42,106 bases of DNA, from contig JAKSJO010000021.1 in assembly GCA_024398125.1 (NCBI GenBank), positions 1 to 42,106 of the forward strand. Reading direction: 5' to 3'. Origin of the DNA: Bacteroidales bacterium. Lineage in GTDB: Bacteria > Bacteroidota > Bacteroidia > Bacteroidales > UBA932. A program made the position numbers and the translations under genes. Shown piece by piece: positions 9,615-18,749 of the stretch. Positions within the stretch are counted from its first letter, which is position 1. Each line of letters opens with the position of its first letter. The notes below the pieces were generated by a model. The model ran no database searches and was not told where the DNA came from. It saw only the letters and a list, made by a program, of their open reading frames with translations.

Positions 9615-11410
9615 TGAAGAAATTCCGTTCCAGATACTTTCCTGCCATACCTGTCATCATCGTCCTTGTGTCGTTGATGTTCTCCAACTCGTGTGCAAAT
9701 ACTTCACAGGCGCCATCTGGAGGCAAGAAGGATACAATTCCTCCCATTCTCGTCAAGTGTTCTCCCGCAAACGGGACCACCAATGTCCCTGTAAAGGGGG
9801 CGGTGCTTACATTCACTTTCAATGAGTACGTAGTCGTCAAGACAGCGAGCAACATCTTCCTCTCCCCTCCTCAGCAGAAGATGCTGAAGACCAGGATGAA
9901 GGGCAAGAGTCTGGAAGTGAGATTCGAAGAAGACCTTCAGCCAGACATGACGTATACCCTCAGCTTTACAGATGCGATAAAGGATAACAATGAGGGCAAT
10001 GTCTTCCCCGGTTTCACCTATGTTTTCTCGACAGGACAGACCATAGATTCCATGATGGTCACCGGAACAGTGCGCGACAGCAAGACCCTCAAGGCAATGA
10101 AGGGCATTACGGTCATGCTGTATAAGGATTCTTCCGATTCCGCTGTAATGGAAAAGAGACCTTTCGCCGCTGCGCTGACTGATGACTGGGGCTATTTCTG
10201 TATAAGGAATATCAAGGATACTTCATATCGTCTCTACGCTGTCAAGGATGACAACAGCAACAAGATGTATGATGCTTCCGAAAATGAGCTTATCGCCTTT
10301 GTCGACAGTATCATAAGACCAACAATGCGCGTGGTTGACAGCCTTCCGGAAGCAAGGGCCTTCGATATGAAGGATACGGTTGGCTGCCAGTCTAGAACCA
10401 GCCAATATGAGCTGGCTATGTTCCGCGCCAGACCTACCAAGCAGCTTATCGTCAACAAGGTCCGCGTCAGTGACCGTAGCTCGTACATTACATTCATGGC
10501 TCCGGATACCCACATCGATTCCATGTGGATCTTGGGTGTGAAGCCGGACAGGCTTATCACTCAGTTCAATGCAGAACGTGACAGTCTTGAAATCTGGGTA
10601 AACGACAAGCAGCGCATGCCAGATACTCTCAATCTTTTTGTAAACTACAGAAAGACGGATTCTCTTGGCAGGCTGTCCCCTGAGACAGAAAGGGTTAGAC
10701 TCTATGCCGAAGGAGGCTCAAAGAACAAGAAACGCAAGCCAGTCGAGCATAAGGATACTATTTGCCTATTGAATCTTGAGGCAGTGCCGGAGACTGTTGA
10801 ACAGGAAGGTTTCAAGCTCGAGTTCACATATCCTATCGTAAATGAATGCTTCGATTCTCTCCAGATGATTTCCATCAATCCGAAGCAGATTGAATCCAAG
10901 ATCAAGTATCGCGTGGTTCAGGACAGCACCAATATCCGTCGCTATTCGATTTTCCCGGATGAGAAGATGCTTGTAGGATATGATTACAGGCTAAAGCTTC
11001 CACATCGTGGTTTCCGTGATATCAATGGATATTACAGCGACAGTACAGAGGTTACCGTCAAGCTTCCAACAAGTGACAAGCTCTCTACTCTTAATCTGAT
11101 TCTTAAGGACGTCGGGAACCGGTACATTGTCGAACTGCTTAACGAGAAACAGAACACCGTTCTTCGAAGCTATGTGGTCACATCAAGCGAGACCCTTACC
11201 TTCCCATATCTCAAAAAAGGCAAGTATTCAATAAGGATTGCAAATGACGTGAATGGAAACGGTCTCATTGATACGGGTTCGCTTATGGCTCATCGTCAGC
11301 CTGAGCAGGTTATATTCTTGAAATTCAACAAGAAGGAATTCATAGACATTCCTGAATCTGTGGATCTTGACCAGGAGGTAAACGTGGCTGAATTGTTTGG
11401 AAACAAGTGA
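9614..11410 (+). CDS. Ig-like-domain outer-membrane or periplasmic lipoprotein
   Basis: A 598-residue putative lipoprotein. The N-terminal hydrophobic stretch ends in an imperfect lipobox, FSNSC, with Cys27 as the lipidation site. Residues of about 40-145 form a bacterial Ig-like domain of the SbsA/Big_5 type: it begins DTIPPILVKCSPANGTTNVP and ends in a YVFSTG strand. This is followed by a segment resembling a carboxypeptidase-regulatory/Cna-B-like strand region (GTVRDSKTLKAMKGITVMLY) and a long beta-rich remainder. Homologues in Bacteroidota are annotated only by domain. It sits in the ligA-ispG chain, overlapping the RSH stop by one base. Function is unknown. Confidence 0.75.
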   Translation: MKKFRSRYFPAIPVIIVLVSLMFSNSCANTSQAPSGGKKDTIPPILVKCSPANGTTNVPVKGAVLTFTFNEYVVVKTASNIFLSPPQQKMLKTRMKGKSLEVRFEEDLQPDMTYTLSFTDAIKDNNEGNVFPGFTYVFSTGQTIDSMMVTGTVRDSKTLKAMKGITVMLYKDSSDSAVMEKRPFAAALTDDWGYFCIRNIKDTSYRLYAVKDDNSNKMYDASENELIAFVDSIIRPTMRVVDSLPEARAFDMKDTVGCQSRTSQYELAMFRARPTKQLIVNKVRVSDRSSYITFMAPDTHIDSMWILGVKPDRLITQFNAERDSLEIWVNDKQRMPDTLNLFVNYRKTDSLGRLSPETERVRLYAEGGSKNKKRKPVEHKDTICLLNLEAVPETVEQEGFKLEFTYPIVNECFDSLQMISINPKQIESKIKYRVVQDSTNIRRYSIFPDEKMLVGYDYRLKLPHRGFRDINGYYSDSTEVTVKLPTSDKLSTLNLILKDVGNRYIVELLNEKQNTVLRSYVVTSSETLTFPYLKKGKYSIRIANDVNGNGLIDTGSLMAHRQPEQVIFLKFNKKEFIDIPESVDLDQEVNVAELFGNK

Positions 11411-12240
11411 TGAAAAAGATATTCCCACTCATACTGATACTGCTTCTTTCTGCGGCTTTCAATGCGTCAGCATCTGGAGACCGCAAGCAGAAGACCGAGC
11501 CCAGAAAGTATTCGAATGAGTATCTGGATACGGTAAAGGTCGACAAGGAACTCGTCATCAATGATTATGTCATGGTTGGTGTAGAGTATGGAGGTGGTGT
11601 GAGCCGTCAGCTTTTCAATCCCCCATACCTCCAGGATAATCTCTGGTCAATGGATTATTATGGCATATCGATCACAAAGTATAGCAAGATGTTCGGCTTC
11701 ATGCCTTATTTCGGTCTTCAGGCCGGCCTGTTCCATGGAATAGAAGGCTATAAGATGAAGGAGAATAAGGAGACGGGATCGATTGCCATCGTCAATGGTG
11801 CAATCCAATGCAGCTACAAGGTCATAGATATTCCTGTGACAGCGCAGTTCCATTATGACATGGACCATTTCAAGCTTCTTGCATCGGCTGGCATATATGG
11901 AGGGTACAGGTATGCGATAGAGCGCGTCGGCCCTATGGTTACGGACGAGACAAGGTACACTTTCCTTGATACAGACCATAGGATAGACTATGGTCTCAAG
12001 GGTGGAGCCGGATTCGGAATCGTTTTCGATCCATTCGAAGTGCATGTAAAGGCAAACGTTAGATACGCGTGGTCAACTCTCTATGACCCAAATTACAGGA
12101 GTGAATATTATTTCAGCTTTGCATATCCTTTGGACATCAATCTTAGTGTAGGTTTGTTTGTTCAGCTTGGCAGCCGTTCGGGAAAGGACAAGGCGACTCT
12201 CCGCAAGGAAGCAAAGGCAATCGTATATGGTAATAACTGA
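11410..12240 (+). CDS. Outer-membrane beta-barrel-like protein of unknown function
   Basis: A 276-residue exported protein with signal peptide MKKIFPLILILLLSAAFNASA. After it, alternating aromatic/hydrophobic strands (for example VHVKANVRYAWSTLY and DINLSVGLFVQLG) resemble small PorT-type outer-membrane barrels, but the family cannot be assigned with confidence. The ATG at 11410 overlaps the upstream lipoprotein stop (TGATG); a GTG one codon earlier is open but less likely. The pairing with the preceding lipoprotein suggests the two act in the same envelope process. Confidence 0.7.
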   Translation: MKKIFPLILILLLSAAFNASASGDRKQKTEPRKYSNEYLDTVKVDKELVINDYVMVGVEYGGGVSRQLFNPPYLQDNLWSMDYYGISITKYSKMFGFMPYFGLQAGLFHGIEGYKMKENKETGSIAIVNGAIQCSYKVIDIPVTAQFHYDMDHFKLLASAGIYGGYRYAIERVGPMVTDETRYTFLDTDHRIDYGLKGGAGFGIVFDPFEVHVKANVRYAWSTLYDPNYRSEYYFSFAYPLDINLSVGLFVQLGSRSGKDKATLRKEAKAIVYGNN

Positions 12241-12241
12241 T

Positions 12242-13579
12242 ATGACAAGAGAAGTCAAGATTGGCGGAGTTTGTATTGGATCAGGGAATCCGATAGCCGT
12301 CCAGACAATGTGCAATACCCACACCTATGATGTGGCAGAAACAGTCGACCAGTGCAGACGAATGGCTGCTGCAGGTGCTGACATTATAAGGATTACAGTT
12401 CCGGGTCTCAATCAGGTTGACGATATCAAGGCCATAAAGGAGCAGCTCCGCGCAGAGGGCATCGATACTCCCCTTGTCGCTGATATCCATTTCTCGTCAG
12501 AGACAGCAATCGCTGTCGCTCCTATTGTAGAAAAAGTCCGTATCAATCCCGGCAATTTCCATAAGGACCATGAGATGGCCCGTGAGCAGTTTGCAAAGCT
12601 GCTCGAAGTCTGCAAGAAGACCGGAACTGCCATTAGAATCGGTCTGAATCATGGTTCTCTTGGCCAGTATATCACAGACCAGTATGGCAACACTCCACTT
12701 GGAATGGCCAAGGCTGCCATGGAATGGGTTGAGATGGCTATTGAAAACGAGTTTTTCAATATCGTATTGTCGCTCAAGGCAAGTAACACAATTGTTATGG
12801 TAGAGGCGTACCGTCTTTTGGCTAAGTATATGGCTGAAAAGGGGTATTCTTTCCCTATGCATCTTGGTGTGACCGAGGCTGGCAATGGAGACTCGGGACG
12901 AATCAAATCTTGTGTTGGCATCTCTGCCCTTCTTTCCGAAGGAATCGGTGATACGCTCCGAGTTTCGCTTACCGAGGATCCCGTGAACGAAATTCCTGTT
13001 GGAAGATACCTTGAGGAAAGATATGATGGAAAGATAAACACATCTCTTGTATCTGTTTCTGTCCAAGACCGTGTAGCGACCGCTGTCTATGACTCCCCTT
13101 CCTGGAACAGGCTTATCATGGATGCATCATGTGATTTTGGAAAGAAGCTTCTTGACCGGGAGCTTGATGGTGTTGCTTTCAAGGGGTCGTATCTTGACGA
13201 AGAAGGCAATTCTGTTGATATTGAATCATCAAAGAAGGGAGAATACCTCGCAGATGAGCTGTTACAGGCCTGCAGACGCAAGTTCTACCGCCCAGAGTAC
13301 ATTGCATGCCCAGGATGCGGAAGAACCATGTATAACCTCCAGAAAGCCTTTGAAGAGGTCAAGTCGCGTACATCGCACTTAAGCAACGTCATCATTGCTG
13401 TCATGGGATGTATCGTGAACGGTCCTGGTGAGATGGCTGATGCAGACTGGGGCTACGTGGGAGAAGGAAACGGAAAGGTCTCTATATACAAAAAGAACGA
13501 GCCTGTTCTAAGGCACGTTCCCGAAGACGAAGCTGTCGACAAGCTTCTCGAACTTATCGAAGCAGATAAGAAAAACTAG
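12242..13579 (+). CDS. ispG: 4-hydroxy-3-methylbut-2-enyl diphosphate synthase IspG (compact form)
   Basis: A 445-residue [4Fe-4S] enzyme of the MEP isoprenoid pathway, converting MEcPP to HMBPP. The N-terminal TIM barrel (about 1-262) opens with the family signature IGSGNPIAVQTMCNT. The C-terminal cluster domain has Cys356, Cys359 (CPGCGRT) and Cys390, with the conserved Glu397 in MGCIVNGPGE. The linker between them is only about 90 residues, yet its end (LLQACRRKFYRPEYIACPGCGRT) resembles the three-domain plant/Bacteroidota type, whose central A* domain is usually about 250 residues. The ATG at 12242 directly follows the upstream stop; an in-frame ATG at 12227 is an alternative. It is convergent with psd, and the two stop codons overlap. 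Confidence 0.93.
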   Translation: MTREVKIGGVCIGSGNPIAVQTMCNTHTYDVAETVDQCRRMAAAGADIIRITVPGLNQVDDIKAIKEQLRAEGIDTPLVADIHFSSETAIAVAPIVEKVRINPGNFHKDHEMAREQFAKLLEVCKKTGTAIRIGLNHGSLGQYITDQYGNTPLGMAKAAMEWVEMAIENEFFNIVLSLKASNTIVMVEAYRLLAKYMAEKGYSFPMHLGVTEAGNGDSGRIKSCVGISALLSEGIGDTLRVSLTEDPVNEIPVGRYLEERYDGKINTSLVSVSVQDRVATAVYDSPSWNRLIMDASCDFGKKLLDRELDGVAFKGSYLDEEGNSVDIESSKKGEYLADELLQACRRKFYRPEYIACPGCGRTMYNLQKAFEEVKSRTSHLSNVIIAVMGCIVNGPGEMADADWGYVGEGNGKVSIYKKNEPVLRHVPEDEAVDKLLELIEADKKN

Positions 13580-14238
13580 TTCAGCGACGCAATAATCGTC
13601 TCACATGCATCTACATAATTTCCAAGCTCGACCTGGATATCGGCATCGAGCGGGAGGAACATGTCGATGCGGCTGCCGAACTTGATGACTCCGCACTGCT
13701 TGCCTGCTGAAACCTGCATGCCCGGCTCGGCATAGTTGACGATTCTTCTTGCGAATGTTCCGGCTATCTGCTTGAAAAATATTTCCTTGCCATCCTTGGT
13801 CTTGATACAGGTTGAGCTATGTTCGTTGAGTTCTGAAGACTTTGGCAGAAAAGCGAGGAGATATCTTCCAGGGTGATACTTATAGTAGGTCACCTCGCCT
13901 GTTACAGGCCAGAAATTCACATGGACATCGAAGAAGTCCATATATACAGAAACCTGTATGCAGTCGCGCTTGAGATACTCCTTTTCGTATACCTTTTCGA
14001 GAATCACGACCTTGCCGTCAGCAACCGATGACACAAGGGTCCCGTTTCCTGCCTCCTGGCGGCGGGGCACACGGAAGAAATATGTGATGAATACAGAAAA
14101 GGCAAGGAAGATTGCTGACAGCACCCAGTTCAGCCATGCGATCTTGATCAGCATGCAGCAGGCAAGGAGGCAGACTGCACTGATAGCGTATACTGAAAGG
14201 ATGGTTCCGTATGAATTCTTGTCTATTCTTAATCTCAT
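13576..14238 (-). CDS. psd: Phosphatidylserine decarboxylase proenzyme
   Basis: A 220-residue decarboxylase that makes phosphatidylethanolamine from phosphatidylserine at the inner membrane. Two hydrophobic segments occupy about residues 13-50 before the FRVP motif. The self-cleavage site corresponds to FGSR, with cleavage expected between Gly188 and Ser189, which becomes the pyruvoyl group. The length matches the short archaeal/Bacteroidota-type Psd. It lies 3 bases after cdsA, so the two consecutive phospholipid steps are cotranscribed. A pssA gene is not in the window. Confidence 0.92.
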   Translation of the reverse strand: MRLRIDKNSYGTILSVYAISAVCLLACCMLIKIAWLNWVLSAIFLAFSVFITYFFRVPRRQEAGNGTLVSSVADGKVVILEKVYEKEYLKRDCIQVSVYMDFFDVHVNFWPVTGEVTYYKYHPGRYLLAFLPKSSELNEHSSTCIKTKDGKEIFFKQIAGTFARRIVNYAEPGMQVSAGKQCGVIKFGSRIDMFLPLDADIQVELGNYVDACETIIASLN

Positions 14239-14241
14239 TGG

Positions 14242-15069
14242 TTATAATAGGTTGAAGAGTGATAGATAAACAGCTCCCACTGGTATTGCAATCAGTGCGC
14301 TGTCAAAGCGGTCCATCATTCCACCATGTCCAGGGATGATGTTTCCGGAGTCTTTCACGTTGCAGAAACGCTTCCACATAGACTCGAAAAGGTCTCCGCA
14401 TACACCGCCACAATGCATTATGACACCAAGGACGATGCAGTGTACGAGTGATATGCTTATGACTCCAAACGTGTGAAGAAGAATCACAGCCAGGACAGAG
14501 GTCAGCATTCCTCCCCAGAACCCGATCCAGGATTTCTTAGGAGATATGCTCGGACACATTTTCTTTCCGTATTTCTGTCCTAGAGACAGACCGAAAGCAT
14601 AAGCTCCCACGTCTGAGCTCCAGATTATTACAAAGAATACGAGAAGCAGGGTCGCATTGAAATCGCCGTCATGGAACGCAATCAGATTGGAAAGCGCCAA
14701 TGGAACAGCGATATAGACGTAGCCTGTGTAGATGTAGGAGAAAAGACCGAATTCAGACTTGTCCTTTACGAACAGAGAGTTGACCATCACCACGATCATG
14801 GGAATCATGGTCAGAGCCATGAACTTGGTAGGGAAATCCCATCCGTTCTCGACAAAGAGAACCAGTTCTAGAATGACACCGGCAAGGATAGCGAGGATAC
14901 GTGATCCCTTGTACCTGTCCCCCATCGTCATATTGTAGAATTCAAGCATCATTGCAACCATAACAAACACGACAAGCCCCGCGAACAGGAATCTGTTCAG
15001 CAGGAGCCCGGCGAGCATTATTGCGACAAAGACGATGCCCGATATGGTACGCTTTGCAAGACTATTCAT
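14242..15069 (-). CDS. cdsA: Phosphatidate cytidylyltransferase CdsA
   Basis: A 275-residue polytopic membrane enzyme that makes CDP-diacylglycerol from phosphatidate and CTP. It has about eight hydrophobic segments. The C-terminal CDS signature is clear: SMWKRFCNVKDSGNIIPGHG followed by GMMDRFDS, including the paired Asp of KD and DR. It starts within the ftsH coding end (8-base overlap) and is followed 3 bases later by psd, so it shares the rsfS-ftsH-cdsA-psd transcript. Confidence 0.95.
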   Translation of the reverse strand: MNSLAKRTISGIVFVAIMLAGLLLNRFLFAGLVVFVMVAMMLEFYNMTMGDRYKGSRILAILAGVILELVLFVENGWDFPTKFMALTMIPMIVVMVNSLFVKDKSEFGLFSYIYTGYVYIAVPLALSNLIAFHDGDFNATLLLVFFVIIWSSDVGAYAFGLSLGQKYGKKMCPSISPKKSWIGFWGGMLTSVLAVILLHTFGVISISLVHCIVLGVIMHCGGVCGDLFESMWKRFCNVKDSGNIIPGHGGMMDRFDSALIAIPVGAVYLSLFNLL

Positions 15070-17011
15070 CTTCGTTCTTTACCTTGGGACCAAGGATCTT
15101 TTCTACGTCTTCTGCAAATATAACTTCTTTTTCCAAAAGTAATGAAGCTACCTCCAAAAAACCATCCTTGTGGTTCATGAGAAGCTCGTATGTCTTGTCA
15201 TGGATTTCCTTGATAAGCTTCTTGACCTCAGCGTCAATAAGTTCGGCTGTCTTCTCACTGTATGGCTTTGTCAGGTCATAGCCTCTCGCACCGGTGGAAT
15301 CATAGTAGGATACGTTACCGACACTGTCACTCATGCCATAGTACTGGATCATGGCGTAAGTCATCTGGGTAAGGCGCTCCAGATCATTCTGGGCACCGGT
15401 AGAAGGTTCTCCGTTGATGATTTCCTCCGCAACGCGTCCACCGATGAGAGAACACATCTCGTCCATCATCTGGGACTTGGTCTGTATTTTGTGCTCCTCA
15501 GGAAGATACCACGCTGCACCAAGGGCGTTTCCACGGGGTACGAGTGTAACCTTGAACAAAGGATTTGCATTAGGAAGAAGCCAGCTGGTAACAGCGTGAC
15601 CGGCTTCGTGATGAGCAATGGTCTTCTTCTCCTTAGGCTTGATTATCGTGCTCTTGCGCTCGATTCCTCCTATGATGCGGTCAATTGCATCGAGGAAATC
15701 CTGGCGGCTGATTACGCTATGGCCTTTGCGTGCTGCCGTAAGCGCTGCCTCGTTGCATGCATTTGCGATGTCGGCACCGCAGAAACCGGGAGTATGCTTT
15801 GCCATGAACTCGACGTCGAAGTTCTCCTCGACCTTGAGGCCACGCATATGTACATTGAAAATCTCGACTCTCTCCTTGAGCTCAGGAAGATCAACATGAA
15901 TCTGACGGTCGAAACGGCCTGCGCGCATGAGCGCCTTGTCAAGGATATCGGCGCGGTTTGTAGCTGCCAGTACGATGACACCGGAATTGCTGCCAAAACC
16001 ATCCATCTCGGTAAGAAGCTGGTTGAGAGTATTTTCGCGCTCGTCATTTGAAGAAAAACCTGCATTCTTTCCGCGGGCACGTCCAACTGCATCGATCTCA
16101 TCGATGAACACGATGCATGGGGCTTTTTCCTTTGCCTGCTTGAAGAGGTCACGGACGCGTGATGCGCCAACTCCGACAAACATCTCAACGAAATCTGAAC
16201 CGGAGATGGAGAAGAATGGAACGTTCGCCTCACCTGCCACAGCCTTGGCAAGAAGAGTCTTTCCGGTCCCCGGAGGGCCTACAAGCAATGCTCCCTTAGG
16301 AATCTTTGCTCCAAGCGCGGTGTATTTCTGGGGATTCTTAAGGAAGTCTACGATCTCTACGACTTCTTCCTTGGCTCCATAAAGACCTGCGACATCTTTG
16401 AATGTCACCTTAATCTGGTCCTTATCAGTCATTCGGCTTGGAGCCTTTCCGACATTGAACATGCCTCCTCCATTGCCACCGCCGCCCATACGGCCGTTAA
16501 GACCGCGGAACATCCAGACCCACATGAGAATCATGAGTATAGGGAAAAGCAGGAATTCCAGTGCGGTTCCCCATACGTCGGTCTCATTTTCCATGATGAC
16601 CTTTACCTGAGATGCGGTTGTAAGCTGGGAATTAAGCTCCCCGAACTCCTTCTCTGCATCAAACTTATTGGATACAAGGAAGTTGAAATGTGGAGACTTG
16701 GTAGGAACGATGCCGCCCGGATACTTGCTGGCGTATTTGCCGAGACAGTCTGGCTTGATCGTTACTGTTCCCTTGTTGTGATTTCGTATGAAATGTATCT
16801 CTTTTACGTCTCCGCTGAGAACCATGGACTGTACTTCCGCCCACTCAATTTTCTGGGCAGGAGTATCACTCTTGTTGAAGAACATCCATACGATACCAAG
16901 GATAAGCAGAAGATAGAACCAAGACAGGTTGAATCTGATCTGGATTCTCTTCGGCCCCTTGCCATCCTGGTCCATCTTTGGACCATTCGAATTATTTGGT
17001 GTTTCAGACAT
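15062..17011 (-). CDS. ftsH: ATP-dependent zinc metalloprotease FtsH
   Basis: A 649-residue membrane-anchored AAA+ protease that degrades misfolded and regulatory membrane proteins. One TM helix is near residue 30-45, a periplasmic domain follows, and a second TM lies at about 148-168. A Gly/Met-rich linker ([13 protein letters not shown]) leads to the AAA domain with Walker A GPPGTGKT (about 243-250) and Walker B IVFIDEID. The zinc site HEAGH is at about 467-471. The C-terminus is short and acidic. It overlaps the rsfS stop by one base and the cdsA start by eight. The phospholipid genes downstream fit the known link between FtsH and membrane lipid balance, but regulation here is inference. 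Confidence 0.97.
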   Translation of the reverse strand: MSETPNNSNGPKMDQDGKGPKRIQIRFNLSWFYLLLILGIVWMFFNKSDTPAQKIEWAEVQSMVLSGDVKEIHFIRNHNKGTVTIKPDCLGKYASKYPGGIVPTKSPHFNFLVSNKFDAEKEFGELNSQLTTASQVKVIMENETDVWGTALEFLLFPILMILMWVWMFRGLNGRMGGGGNGGGMFNVGKAPSRMTDKDQIKVTFKDVAGLYGAKEEVVEIVDFLKNPQKYTALGAKIPKGALLVGPPGTGKTLLAKAVAGEANVPFFSISGSDFVEMFVGVGASRVRDLFKQAKEKAPCIVFIDEIDAVGRARGKNAGFSSNDERENTLNQLLTEMDGFGSNSGVIVLAATNRADILDKALMRAGRFDRQIHVDLPELKERVEIFNVHMRGLKVEENFDVEFMAKHTPGFCGADIANACNEAALTAARKGHSVISRQDFLDAIDRIIGGIERKSTIIKPKEKKTIAHHEAGHAVTSWLLPNANPLFKVTLVPRGNALGAAWYLPEEHKIQTKSQMMDEMCSLIGGRVAEEIINGEPSTGAQNDLERLTQMTYAMIQYYGMSDSVGNVSYYDSTGARGYDLTKPYSEKTAELIDAEVKKLIKEIHDKTYELLMNHKDGFLEVASLLLEKEVIFAEDVEKILGPKVKNEDE

Positions 17012-17394
17012 TATTCTTCCGTTGCTGTTTTCTTCACAGGACGCTTGCGCTCCTTGTACTCTTTCCTTGGTGCGTCAGCCCAAAGATCCTCAAGTCTGTA
17101 GAAATCCCTGTATTCGCCAAGGAATACGTGGATGACGATATGACCGAAATCAATGATGATCCAGTAGTTGTTCTCAAAACCCTGGGTGCGGATAGGCTTC
17201 ATTCCAAGCTGCTCCTTTGCTTCCTTTATGATATTGTCAGCGATTGCAGCTACCTGAGTGGTGTTGGTTCCGTTGCAGACCATGAAATAATCGGCAATAG
17301 CCGAACTTACAGGTCTGAGATCAAGAGAAACCACCTTTTCTGCCTTCTTGTCCTGCATCGCATCTGCGAGAACGCGTAAATCGTGTGTAATCAT
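17011..17394 (-). CDS. rsfS: Ribosomal silencing factor RsfS
   Basis: A 127-residue protein of the RsfS/Iojap/DUF143 family, which binds ribosomal protein uL14 and blocks subunit joining in poor growth conditions. The family core is visible: a YFMVCNGTNTTQVAAIADNI segment followed by GFENNYWIIIDFGHIVIHVF and RDFYRLEDLW near the C-terminus. A basic tail of about 20 residues extends past the family core. First gene of the rsfS-ftsH-cdsA-psd operon, with the promoter region shared with birA. Confidence 0.93.
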   Translation of the reverse strand: MITHDLRVLADAMQDKKAEKVVSLDLRPVSSAIADYFMVCNGTNTTQVAAIADNIIKEAKEQLGMKPIRTQGFENNYWIIIDFGHIVIHVFLGEYRDFYRLEDLWADAPRKEYKERKRPVKKTATEE

Positions 17395-17405
17395 TGAAAA
17401 TTGCT

Positions 17406-17413
17406 TAATTTTG
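17406..17413 (+). promoter_or_regulatory. Putative -7 element for birA
   Basis: TAATTTTG fits TAnnTTTG. It lies 40 bases before the birA ATG. A convincing -33 TTTG is not seen, so this is tentative. Confidence 0.35.
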
Positions 17414-17427
17414 TCAGTGTTATCTTA

Positions 17428-17435
17428 CAAATATA
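17428..17435 (-). promoter_or_regulatory. -7 element for the rsfS-ftsH-cdsA-psd operon
   Basis: On the minus strand this reads TATATTTG, a full TAnnTTTG match, with a TTTG about 15 bases upstream (CAAA at 17451-17454 on the plus strand). The start point would fall about 27 bases before the rsfS ATG. It faces the birA element across the same 59-base gap. Confidence 0.6.
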
Positions 17436-17453
17436 CAACAAAAAAGCGACCAA

Positions 17454-18080
17454 ATGATACCAAAGGGCCCAATACAGTGGTACGATGTCATAGATTCGAC
17501 AAATAGCGAAGTCAGAAGGCTTCTGGAACAGGATAAACTTGACAATTTGTCAGTGATAGCCGCGACCTGTCAGACAGCCGGCCGTGGTCAGGGTGACCAT
17601 AAATGGACCAGCACACCAGGCGACAATCTCACCTTCACGACCGCCATGCGCTTCTCGACAGACGGTAACGGCATAGAAATGCCTACCTCGGAAATGCTTC
17701 AGATAACATGTGTCACCACACTGGCGATCAGGGATTTCCTTCTTGATAATGGTATCACTGCCCGCATCAAGTGGCCTAATGATATCTGGGTTGGTGATCT
17801 AAAGATCTGCGGCATTCTCATTGAGAACATCCTTGAGGGCACACTCGTCCGTGACAGCATAGTGGGCATCGGACTAAACCTCAACCAAGAGTCCTGGCCG
17901 GAGGGCATCCCTAACCCGGTTTCGATGAAGATGCTTACCGGAAAGAGCTATGAACCTCATGCGACCCTGGAGGCTCTGCATGAAAAACTCCGCCTCCGTT
18001 TCGAGCAATTGGCTACGAAAGAAGGCAGAGTAGATCTTGATGCCGAATTCAGGCAGTATATGTTCAGGCTTGAAGCCTAG
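17454..18080 (+). CDS. birA: Biotin--[acetyl-CoA-carboxylase] ligase, C-terminal domain absent
   Basis: A 208-residue biotin protein ligase, which activates biotin with ATP and attaches it to carboxylase carrier proteins. The catalytic core is intact: an STN motif near residue 16, the biotinyl-AMP loop GRGQGDHKW, and KWPNDIWVGDLKICGILIEN. There is no N-terminal DNA-binding domain, so it is a monofunctional enzyme. The protein stops right after the core (ending EFRQYMFRLEA), where homologues usually continue for about 40-50 residues with an SH3-like domain. The stop overlaps the convergent rpe stop. The catalytic call is secure; whether the short form is fully active is uncertain. Confidence 0.9.
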   Translation: MIPKGPIQWYDVIDSTNSEVRRLLEQDKLDNLSVIAATCQTAGRGQGDHKWTSTPGDNLTFTTAMRFSTDGNGIEMPTSEMLQITCVTTLAIRDFLLDNGITARIKWPNDIWVGDLKICGILIENILEGTLVRDSIVGIGLNLNQESWPEGIPNPVSMKMLTGKSYEPHATLEALHEKLRLRFEQLATKEGRVDLDAEFRQYMFRLEA

Positions 18081-18736
18081 AAATTGCGCATTGCATCGAT
18101 AGTCGCGCCCGGATCCTCACTCTTGAAGACTGAGCTTCCGGCAACGATGATATCTACGCCGGCCTCGTAGAGGTTCTTTGCATTTGCAGGACTTGCACCA
18201 CCGTCAATCTGGACGAGACAGTCACTTCCCTGCCTCTTGATCTCCTCTTTGAGGGCTGATACTCGGTCGTATGTCTCATAGATGAACTTCTGACCGCCGA
18301 ATCCAGCAAAGACAGACATGACAAGGATGAAATCAGCATCCTTGATGTACTTGTACACACTCTTTACAGGGATGTCAGGGTTGATAGCCAGTCCCGCCTT
18401 CATTCCAAGTGAGCGGATCTGCTTGAGAAGGTCGGATGCGTCCAGTCTTGCCTTGCGGGCAGCCTCAAGGTGGAAACTGCACATATTGATTCCAAGTCCG
18501 GCAAGTCTCTCAAACCAGCGCTCAGGATGGACGACCATAAGGTGGGCGTCCATAGGAATCTTTGCGATAGGGCTTATCGGTTCAATGATCGAGAATCCAA
18601 AAGAGATGTTTGGAACCAATGATCCATCCATCACGTCGATATGGATTATATCGGCGTTTGCATTCAGCATCTCAATATCCTTCTCAAGATGAAGAAAATC
18701 TGCGGACAGAATCGAAGGTGCAATCTTAGGTCCCAT
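18077..18736 (-). CDS. rpe: Ribulose-phosphate 3-epimerase
   Basis: A 219-residue TIM-barrel enzyme interconverting ribulose-5-phosphate and xylulose-5-phosphate. The metal-binding set is present: His32 and Asp34 (HIDVMD), His65 (DAHLMV) and Asp178 (IDGGAS). Ser8 of the SILSADF motif is also present. Two usually conserved loops deviate: DG-His is Ser39 (DGSLVPN), and the NPGFGGQ loop reads FAGFGGQ at 143-149. I placed the start at the ATG at 18736; a TTG at 18745 is three codons earlier. It is the last gene of dnaA-pepD-rpe and its stop overlaps the birA stop. Confidence 0.93.
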   Translation of the reverse strand: MGPKIAPSILSADFLHLEKDIEMLNANADIIHIDVMDGSLVPNISFGFSIIEPISPIAKIPMDAHLMVVHPERWFERLAGLGINMCSFHLEAARKARLDASDLLKQIRSLGMKAGLAINPDIPVKSVYKYIKDADFILVMSVFAGFGGQKFIYETYDRVSALKEEIKRQGSDCLVQIDGGASPANAKNLYEAGVDIIVAGSSVFKSEDPGATIDAMRNF

Positions 18737-18749
18737 GATTGTCAAATGT

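Noticed and set aside
15170-16051. A 293-residue plus-strand open frame inside ftsH
   Set aside because: Antisense to the conserved AAA and protease domains.
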